Below are positions 14,939-20,479 of a stretch of 20,479 nucleotides of DNA, piece by piece. The stretch is taken from NCBI GenBank assembly GCA_009937085.1, contig JAACDD010000160.1:1-20479 (forward strand), in the 5' to 3' direction. Made by a program: the position numbers and the translations under genes. Each line of letters opens with the position of its first letter. Positions within the stretch are counted from its first letter, which is position 1. The stretch comes from Bacteroidota bacterium. GTDB taxonomy: Bacteria; Bacteroidota; Bacteroidia; Flavobacteriales; Flavobacteriaceae. The notes under the pieces are model-generated. The model made no database searches and had not been told where the DNA came from. It saw only the letters and a program-made list of their open reading frames with translations.

Positions 14939-15664
14939 ATGAGTAAAAACGTTACCCCGTACAAAGATTCTTCCTTGTCAAAAAAGGAACAAGTCACCTT
15001 GATGTTTGACCGAATAGCCCAAAAATATGATGGGCTAAACAGAGTATTGTCACTGGGGTTAGACAAGGGATGGCGCAAAAAACTGGTGCAAGGCGTTCGC
15101 AAGCAACAGGCAGTTAACATCCTTGATGTAGCAACTGGAACTGGTGATGTTGCTATTGCGCTAAGTAAAATACCATCGGTTCATATAGATGCGGTAGACC
15201 TTTCAACGAAAATGCTGGCAGTACAAGCAAAACAACTTGATAAGCTAAAGCTCAATGATCGCATAAAACTAAGCGTAGCCGATGCTGAAAAACTCCCATT
15301 TGAGCAGCAGTTCGATGCGGTTACTGTAGCTTTTGGCATTCGAAATTTTGCCAACCTTGAAAAAGGACTCAGTGAAATGCACCGTGTACTTCAACCTAAC
15401 GGATGCTTGTATATTTTAGAAACCTCTCGACCCAAAAGATTTCCAATGAAGCAGGCGCACTTTATCATGTCAAATGTGATTATTCCGCTTTTGGGCAAAC
15501 TATTTGCCGAAGATAAAAGTGCCTATGCATACCTTGGTGAGTCGGCAACACAATTCCCAGATGGCGAGGTAATGTGCAATAAATTACGAGAAATTGGGTT
15601 TTCTACAGTAGCACATAAACCGCTAAGTGGCGGGGTAGTTAGCTTGTATATCGCACAAAAATGA
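14939..15664 (+). CDS. ubiE: Demethylmenaquinone methyltransferase UbiE/MenG
   Basis: This SAM-dependent enzyme carries out the last C-methylation of menaquinone synthesis (and of ubiquinone where present). In Bacteroidota menaquinone is the usual quinone, and it is the likely electron acceptor for the Nqr complex encoded nearby. The 241-aa protein shows MFDRIAQKYDGLNRVLSLGL (22-41) and the SAM loop ILDVATGTGD (61-70). AFGIRNF (131-137) and HRVLQPNG (148-155) follow. ATG 14939 is preferred over the TTG at 14930 because the TTG is part of the promoter -7 element. The stop overlaps the porT start as ATGA. Confidence 0.95.
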   Translation: MSKNVTPYKDSSLSKKEQVTLMFDRIAQKYDGLNRVLSLGLDKGWRKKLVQGVRKQQAVNILDVATGTGDVAIALSKIPSVHIDAVDLSTKMLAVQAKQLDKLKLNDRIKLSVADAEKLPFEQQFDAVTVAFGIRNFANLEKGLSEMHRVLQPNGCLYILETSRPKRFPMKQAHFIMSNVIIPLLGKLFAEDKSAYAYLGESATQFPDGEVMCNKLREIGFSTVAHKPLSGGVVSLYIAQK

Positions 15665-16371
15665 AGCGTTTTTTAATTTGTTTTATTGTCCTATTTTCCG
15701 TGTTTTCAATGACATACGGGCAAGATTATAAATTACAAAACCTAAAAACCGAGGACAAAAAACGATTGCGATTTGGCTATTATTTAGGGCTAAATTCGGT
15801 TGGTGCAAAAATGGATTACCTGCCCAATCCAAGTGGACAGCCATTTCGATTATCAATAAAACCAAAACCCAGTTTTGATGTTGGATTGGTTGCAGATGTA
15901 CGCATCAATGAATTTGTAAATATTCGTTTTCACCCCGGTGTTGCTTTTGTAGAGCGTGAGATAAAGTTTCCGTTTTCTGAAGCATCCTTATCTAAGCCAC
16001 TCATAGAACGTAACGTAAAATCCAACTATGTGCGTTTTCCACTCGGGATTAAATTAAACGCCAGGCGCATTCGTAATGCAAGGCCCTTTTTGATGGGAAG
16101 CATGTCTTACAATATTAACATCACAAGTGAGGAAAAAAACCCCGAAGACAACACTTCTGGAACATTTCGCATGAAACGAAACATGTATGCATGGGAATTC
16201 GCAATAGGGACAGACATTTACTTACCTTACTTCAAATTTACACCCTCAATACACGGATTGTTTGCCCTTAATAATGAAATTGTTCCTGACAACGACCCAA
16301 ACAGTGATTTCACTAAGCAAATTGCCTCAATGAAAAGCCGGGGTGTTTTTGTTCGGTTTACGTTTGAATAA
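15661..16371 (+). CDS. porT: PorT/SprT-family outer-membrane protein of type IX secretion
   Basis: PorT (SprT in Flavobacterium johnsoniae) is an outer-membrane beta-barrel protein required for type IX secretion and gliding, although its exact job is not settled. The 236-aa product has a signal peptide (residues 1-20, cut before Q21 in MTYG-QDYK). It then shows alternating amphipathic strands of an eight-stranded barrel, such as FGYYLGLNS, SFDVGLVADVRI, NIRFHPGVAFVERE and VRFPLGIKLNA, ending in VRFTFE. The last aromatic sits one residue from the C-terminus, as in many barrels. Gene order after ubiE supports the call, as I recall the same pair in other flavobacteria. The ATGA overlap with ubiE implies co-translation. 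Confidence 0.85.
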   Translation: MKRFLICFIVLFSVFSMTYGQDYKLQNLKTEDKKRLRFGYYLGLNSVGAKMDYLPNPSGQPFRLSIKPKPSFDVGLVADVRINEFVNIRFHPGVAFVEREIKFPFSEASLSKPLIERNVKSNYVRFPLGIKLNARRIRNARPFLMGSMSYNINITSEEKNPEDNTSGTFRMKRNMYAWEFAIGTDIYLPYFKFTPSIHGLFALNNEIVPDNDPNSDFTKQIASMKSRGVFVRFTFE

Positions 16372-17091
16372 TTAGTCTTCCCGTCTAAATTGGCTTAGCA
16401 AAATTCCTGCAGCCATGGCAACGTTTAGACTTTCCGCAGCAGGTTTGCCAACACTTGGAATCGAAATACTTTGCTGCAAAATAGATTTGACCCCTTTAGA
16501 GATGCCCTGCCCTTCGTTACCCAACACCAAAACCGCGTTGGCAGGAAGTGTCGTGGAATAAACGCTCGCGCCTTGCATATCGGTACCTACCGCTACTAGG
16601 TTGTTTTGGGATATAAATGATGACACATCAACATAATGTACATGAACTTTTGCCAACGAACCCATGCTTGCTTGCACTACTTTGGGATTGAAACAATCCA
16701 CCGTGTCGGGAGAACAAATTAATTGGTGAATACCAAACCAATCGCATAACCTAATAATAGTACCCAAATTTCCTGGGTCACGGATACCATCCAATGCCAA
16801 ATTAAATGGTTGAGACACGAACGTTTTTGGTTGTGGTAATTTAAACGCTGCCCAATAGTTAGCAGGCGTATTTAGATTGCTCAACTTTTTCATATCGTTG
16901 AGCGTAATGATTTCAGCGTCTAAATCATTTTGGGATTCCTTTTCAACTGTAAAACTATGTGTAAGCTCAAAATCATGTGCTAAAAAAGTAGCAATTGCTT
17001 TATTGCCTTCTACTGAAAAAAGGCCGTGCTCTTTTCTGAATTTTTTTTGCCCTAATTGCCCTAACTGCTTTAGCGCGTTTTTGCTAACCAT
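16372..17091 (-). CDS. TrmH/SpoU-family RNA 2'-O-methyltransferase
   Basis: The 239-aa protein is a SPOUT-class RNA ribose methyltransferase with the three SpoU motifs: DGIRDPGNLGTIIRL (101-115), LVLGNEGQGIS (188-198) and SIPSVGKPAAESLNVAMAAG (209-228). An N-terminal substrate-binding part (about 1-90, with FRKEHGLFSVEGNKAI) is like that of RlmB-type and related enzymes. The RNA target cannot be read from sequence; 23S rRNA or tRNA are the usual ones. A run of eight A residues on the coding strand (T8 at 17041-17048) encodes QKK. It converges on porT with directly abutting stop codons and is divergent from the TamL-like gene, 36 nt away. Confidence 0.93.
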   Translation of the reverse strand: MVSKNALKQLGQLGQKKFRKEHGLFSVEGNKAIATFLAHDFELTHSFTVEKESQNDLDAEIITLNDMKKLSNLNTPANYWAAFKLPQPKTFVSQPFNLALDGIRDPGNLGTIIRLCDWFGIHQLICSPDTVDCFNPKVVQASMGSLAKVHVHYVDVSSFISQNNLVAVGTDMQGASVYSTTLPANAVLVLGNEGQGISKGVKSILQQSISIPSVGKPAAESLNVAMAAGILLSQFRRED

Positions 17092-17109
17092 GTATTTGAT
17101 GTATTTTTG
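17080..17109 (+). promoter_or_regulatory. Predicted promoter of the TamL-like gene
   Basis: TTTG (17080-17083) and TATTTTTG (17102-17109) match the consensus with an 18-nt spacer. The -33 element lies inside the first codons of the divergent methyltransferase gene. The -7 element ends 18 nt before the TTG at 17128, giving a leader of about 12-15 nt. Confidence 0.62.
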
Positions 17110-17127
17110 TTCATTACAACTTTTCTG

Positions 17128-19638
17128 TTGACCATACGATTTTCAAAAATAATAGGTTTTTGTGGGCTTTTAGCCTTAGTAGTGGGGTGTTCTGTTACCA
17201 AACGCCTTCCGCAAGATACTGTATTGCTGCAAAAGAACGAGATTCTTGTAAATGGGGAGAGTGCTGTGGACTCTATAAAAAATATTGTCCAGCCTACCCC
17301 TAACAAGCGTTTATTGGGCATTCCATTTGGACTATTGCTTTATCAATCTGCAAACGACAGTGCGGGTGTCGCTTTTGACCGATGGTTAACAAAAAAACCA
17401 AATCGTAAAAAACGAATGGAAACGCTATGGTCTGCCAAGCAAGTAGCCAAAATGAAAGATTACAAAACTGGATTCCAAGACTGGAAAAAGCGCAACGGTG
17501 ACCCCCCTGTCCTGACGGACTCGCTTTCCAGTACAGCAAATGCACAAAAACTCAAAGCTTTTTTTTCTAACGAAGGCTATTTTAACGCTTCCGTTCAGAC
17601 ATCTACTGCTGCTCAAAACAGAAAAGCTCAAGTGAGCTATGGTGTCACAACAAATGCACCCTATTATTTAGATAGTATTCAAGCGAATATCCAGAGTCCT
17701 GTTTTGGATTCTATTTACCATGCGACAATCAATAAAAGTATATTGAAACAGGGCAATAGATTTCGTACGATTGACTTTGATCAAGAACGCAATCGCTTGT
17801 TTGCATTATTTCGAAATGCAGGTGTTTTTCCGTTTCAATTAAATGCTATTGATTTTAGTGTACGCATAGACTCTTCGGGAGTAGATTACCGCCTTCCCGT
17901 ACAACTAAATATTCGAAATTTTATAGAAAATCAAGGGGGAACTGCAGTAGAAAAGGAGTATCAAATTTCACGCATGAATAATGTAAAAGTACTCATAAGC
18001 AAAGCTGGAAACACCGGGAACGAAGCCTATGATTCTATTGGTGCTTTCGAAGGGTTAACACTTTACAGTCAAGGGAAAATGCGTTATAGCAAGCGATTGC
18101 TTCGGGAAGCCATATCCTTTAAAACAAACGAACCTTATAGCGATTTGTCGCGGAGCACAACCTTAAAACAACTTACACGTTTGCAAAGCTTTGACTACCC
18201 AACAGTTCGGTATAATTACGCAAACGAAGAAGAAACCTTATTAGATGCATCTATTTATTTAATGCCAAAAGAGCAGTATGCGCTAAATTTTGGATTGGAT
18301 GTAACACAGTCAAATATCATAAAACGGGGGGTGGCATTTAGTTCGGGGTTGAGCGCACTAAACATATTCCGTGGCGCTGAAACGTTGGAATTAGGCGCGC
18401 GGGGTTCTGTTGGTCGGTCTGCAGATGTCGCAATAACCGAATTTGCTTTTGACGTACAATTACGAGCACCGCAGTTCCTACTTCCTTTTGGTAAAAAATT
18501 AAACCGCCAAGAAATTGCCCCACAAACTATTTTTAGATTGGGCTCGGCAGTTCAGGAAAATATCGGCTTAGACAAGCAAAGCCTTACTGGTGCCATTCAG
18601 TACCAGTGGAGTCCAAAGCAAAACAAACGATGGACTTTTTCACTTGTCGATGTTGAATTTGTCAACAACAAAAACAAAGAAAACTACTTTGGCGTTTACA
18701 CAAATGCCTTTGGCGAACTAAACGACATTGCGCAAAACACCAATACAGATCCATCCTATTTCCTTAATAACTCCCTTATTATTCCGCAAGGAGCACAATC
18801 ATTTATAGCAGATGCATTAGGTGGTAAAACAGACTTAACCCCTTCTGATGACTTGTATAACCGGGTACAACGCATCGAAGAACGAAGAAGTAGACTGACA
18901 CAAAATAACCTTATTTTTAGTTCAAGCTTGCAGTTTTTCAACTCAAGCAAAAGTGGAATTTTTGATAAAACATTTTCGCAGTTTAGAGCAAACCTCTCAT
19001 GGTCTGGAAATTTTTTACAAACGCTTGCGAAGCAATTTAATTGGGAACAATCAAATGGGCAATATTTGCTTTTTGAGGTGCCTTTTAGTCAGTTTATAAA
19101 GCTTGAAACGGACATTGTAAAACATTGGGAGATTACAGGAAATCAAGTGTTTGCAGTTCGCGCTTTTGCTGGAGCTGCTATACCATATGGCAACGCAGAC
19201 AATATTCCTTTTAATCGTTCTTTTTTTGCAGGTGGTGCCTACGACAATCGCGCTTGGGAGGTATATCGATTAGGTCCTGGGTCAAGTAACACCGGAAATG
19301 AATTCAACGAAGCAAATCTTAAACTCGCTTTTAATGCCGAATACCGATTTGATCTACTAGGCGCATTTAAGGGGGCATTGTTTATTGACGCAGGAAATAT
19401 TTGGAATGTGGCGGATAATGTTGATGAAGCAGCACGTAGATTTGATGGGTTTCAAGATTTAGATGAATTGGCTGTGGGCACGGGCTTTGGACTGCGCTAC
19501 GACTTTGGGTTATTCTTACTTCGCCTCGACATGGGCTTTAAAACCCACAATCCCGTGTTGTCAAAAGGCGAGCGTTGGAACTTTAATTACCAGTTAAAAA
19601 ACGCAAATCCAACACTTGGGATAAATTATCCTTTTTAG
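17128..19638 (+). CDS. tamL: BamA/TamA-family outer-membrane protein, TamL-like lipoprotein
   Basis: This is an Omp85-superfamily barrel protein. Bacteroidota encode a TamA-like form, TamL, that carries a lipid anchor and works with TamB. The 836-aa product starts with a lipoprotein signal (R4, K7, hydrophobic core, lipobox VVGC with Cys21). Periplasmic POTRA-like repeats follow to about residue 390, for example LTLYSQGKMRYSKRLLREAI. The C-terminal barrel ends NPTLGINYPF, with the terminal aromatic expected for barrel assembly. RAW (708-710) and LGPG (715-718) correspond to the loop-6 signature of this clade. The start is TTG 17128; the earlier in-frame TTG at 17107 is part of the predicted -7 element, and no ATG lies before the signal. 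The gene is monocistronic here, with fbaA following from its own promoter and no tamB directly after it. Confidence 0.87.
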   Translation: MTIRFSKIIGFCGLLALVVGCSVTKRLPQDTVLLQKNEILVNGESAVDSIKNIVQPTPNKRLLGIPFGLLLYQSANDSAGVAFDRWLTKKPNRKKRMETLWSAKQVAKMKDYKTGFQDWKKRNGDPPVLTDSLSSTANAQKLKAFFSNEGYFNASVQTSTAAQNRKAQVSYGVTTNAPYYLDSIQANIQSPVLDSIYHATINKSILKQGNRFRTIDFDQERNRLFALFRNAGVFPFQLNAIDFSVRIDSSGVDYRLPVQLNIRNFIENQGGTAVEKEYQISRMNNVKVLISKAGNTGNEAYDSIGAFEGLTLYSQGKMRYSKRLLREAISFKTNEPYSDLSRSTTLKQLTRLQSFDYPTVRYNYANEEETLLDASIYLMPKEQYALNFGLDVTQSNIIKRGVAFSSGLSALNIFRGAETLELGARGSVGRSADVAITEFAFDVQLRAPQFLLPFGKKLNRQEIAPQTIFRLGSAVQENIGLDKQSLTGAIQYQWSPKQNKRWTFSLVDVEFVNNKNKENYFGVYTNAFGELNDIAQNTNTDPSYFLNNSLIIPQGAQSFIADALGGKTDLTPSDDLYNRVQRIEERRSRLTQNNLIFSSSLQFFNSSKSGIFDKTFSQFRANLSWSGNFLQTLAKQFNWEQSNGQYLLFEVPFSQFIKLETDIVKHWEITGNQVFAVRAFAGAAIPYGNADNIPFNRSFFAGGAYDNRAWEVYRLGPGSSNTGNEFNEANLKLAFNAEYRFDLLGAFKGALFIDAGNIWNVADNVDEAARRFDGFQDLDELAVGTGFGLRYDFGLFLLRLDMGFKTHNPVLSKGERWNFNYQLKNANPTLGINYPF
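17144..17151 (-). promoter_or_regulatory. Possible -7 element of the RNA methyltransferase gene
   Basis: TATTTTTG on the minus strand matches TAnnTTTG and would give a leader of about 46-49 nt before the ATG at 17091. No TTTG is visible at the -33 distance, and the element lies inside the TamL-like coding region, so this is a weak call. Confidence 0.28.
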
Positions 19639-19662
19639 GCACATAATAGTTTGTTACTTTTG
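19632..19662 (+). promoter_or_regulatory. Predicted promoter of fbaA
   Basis: TACTTTTG (19655-19662) matches TAnnTTTG. Only TTTT (19632-19635, 19-nt spacer) or TTTA (19634-19637, 17-nt spacer) is present at the -33 position, overlapping the end of the TamL-like gene. The leader would be about 17-20 nt and includes eight A residues (19671-19678). A-rich leaders are common in Bacteroidota genes that lack Shine-Dalgarno sequences. Confidence 0.58.
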
Positions 19663-19685
19663 TACTGACCAAAAAAAACAAACTG

Positions 19686-20479
19686 ATGTCGTATTCTATC
19701 AAGCCTGGTGTTGCAACTGGCAACGAAGTTCAAGAGATTTTCAAATTAGCTAAGTCAAAACAATTTGCCCTTCCTGCGGTAAATGTTATTGGCTCAAACA
19801 CAACAAATGCTGTTTTAGAAACCGCTGCAAAGCTCAACGCCCCTGTAATCATCCAATTTTCGAATGGTGGCGCACAGTTTAATGCAGGTAAAGGACTTTC
19901 AAACGAAAATCAGCAAGCGGCTATTGCAGGCGCTGTAGCAGGTGCAAAACACGTACATCAAATGGCTGAGCTGTATGGCGTTAGTGTTATTTTACACACC
20001 GACCACGCTGCCAAAAAACTTCTTCCTTGGATTGATGGCCTACTAGACGCCAGCGAAAAACACTTTGAAGAAACTGGAAAATCATTGTTTAGCTCACATA
20101 TGATTGATTTATCTGAAGAGCCGATTGAAGAAAATATCGAAATTTGTAAAACGTATTTGGAGCGTATGGCCAAAATGGACATGACCTTAGAAATTGAGCT
20201 TGGCGTTACAGGTGGTGAAGAAGACGGTGTAGATAACACCGACATCGATAGCTCTAAACTTTACACGCAACCCGAAGAGGTTGCTTATGCGTTTGAAGAG
20301 CTTTCAAAAATAAGCCCGCGATTTACTATTGCTGCAGCATTTGGAAACGTACACGGCGTTTACAAACCTGGAAACGTAGTGCTTACTCCAAAGATTTTAA
20401 AAAATTCGCAAGCTTTTGTTAGCGAAAAATATGGTGTAGCATCCAATACTATTGATTTTGTATTCCACGGCGGTTCTGG
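19686..20479 (+). CDS. fbaA: Class II fructose-bisphosphate aldolase (3' end outside window)
   Basis: The 264 visible codons encode a zinc-dependent class II aldolase of the E. coli FbaA type (about 355 aa in full). It cleaves fructose 1,6-bisphosphate into dihydroxyacetone phosphate and glyceraldehyde 3-phosphate and runs in reverse in gluconeogenesis. Catalytic Asp106 and zinc ligand His107 lie in LHTDHAAKK. Glu171 and the loop Glu178/Glu179 lie in ELGVTGGEEDG. Zinc ligands His223 (GNVHGVY) and His261 (VFHGGSG) match E. coli His226 and His264 with a constant offset of three. The ATG at 19686 gives MSYSIKPGV, the normal beginning. The frame is open to the right edge. Confidence 0.96.
   Translation, partial: MSYSIKPGVATGNEVQEIFKLAKSKQFALPAVNVIGSNTTNAVLETAAKLNAPVIIQFSNGGAQFNAGKGLSNENQQAAIAGAVAGAKHVHQMAELYGVSVILHTDHAAKKLLPWIDGLLDASEKHFEETGKSLFSSHMIDLSEEPIEENIEICKTYLERMAKMDMTLEIELGVTGGEEDGVDNTDIDSSKLYTQPEEVAYAFEELSKISPRFTIAAAFGNVHGVYKPGNVVLTPKILKNSQAFVSEKYGVASNTIDFVFHGGS

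Noticed and set aside
17050..17070. Short tandem repeat of about 9 nt near the start of the RNA methyltransferase gene
   Set aside because: Two copies simply encode an LGQ-LGQ stretch; this is too short to count as a repeat element.
17107..17109. TTG as start of the TamL-like gene
   Set aside because: It lies within the predicted -7 element TATTTTTG. The TTG at 17128 keeps a complete lipoprotein signal of normal length.
19958..20245. 95-codon minus-strand open frame opposite fbaA
   Set aside because: The serine-rich translation is typical of the complement of a coding sequence, and the aldolase active-site motifs on the plus strand are unmistakable.
1..20479. Search for CRISPR arrays, tRNA or rRNA genes, insertion sequences, attachment sites, phage or defence genes
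   Set aside because: No repeated spacer pattern, cloverleaf, transposase motif or such genes were seen; the space is almost fully taken by core genes.

Overview
This window looks like chromosomal DNA from a member of the Flavobacteriaceae (phylum Bacteroidota), probably marine. The basis is family-level recognition from memory, with no database search. The supporting signs are three outer-membrane or type IX secretion-linked genes typical of this group (T9SS plug protein, PorT/SprT, a TamL-like lipoprotein barrel), a complete Na+-pumping NADH:quinone reductase (nqrABCDEF), AT-rich DNA, the absence of obvious Shine-Dalgarno sequences, and repeated use of the Bacteroidota -7 promoter element TAnnTTTG. 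I cannot name the genus.

Layout. Positions 1-6637 (minus strand) hold the nqrA-B-C-D-E-F operon with 2-10 nt gaps or a 4-nt overlap, then an intrinsic terminator with a UUCG tetraloop, then an unnamed 118-aa gene overlapping a lipoprotein ApbE flavin transferase that runs off the left edge. A 174-nt divergent control region (6638-6811) separates nqr from a plus-strand series: T9SS plug gene, apaG, pruA (6812-10115). rsmG (minus) converges on pruA and diverges from an aspartate aminotransferase (10820-12010). The potassium uptake pair trkA-trkH (minus, 12007-14847) converges on the aminotransferase and diverges from ubiE/menG-porT (plus, 14939-16371). A SpoU-family RNA methyltransferase gene (minus, 16372-17091) converges on porT and diverges from the TamL-like gene (plus, 17128-19638). 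A class II fructose-bisphosphate aldolase gene (from 19686) runs off the right edge.

How the genes work together. ApbE attaches FMN to threonines of NqrB and NqrC, so the leftmost gene is the maturation factor for the operon ahead of it. UbiE/MenG makes the (mena)quinone that Nqr would reduce. Trk imports potassium. Plug and PorT serve type IX secretion across the outer membrane, and the TamL-like protein belongs to outer-membrane biogenesis. The rest are housekeeping enzymes of proline, amino acid and sugar metabolism and of RNA methylation.

The window is compact: no gene-free stretch exceeds 174 nt, and I saw no tRNA, rRNA, CRISPR array, insertion sequence, phage or defence gene. It is mostly ordinary core genome. 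The points most worth following are the unnamed Nqr-linked small protein, the terminator between nqrF and its maturation genes, the hairpins at convergent stop codons, and the near-leaderless promoters.
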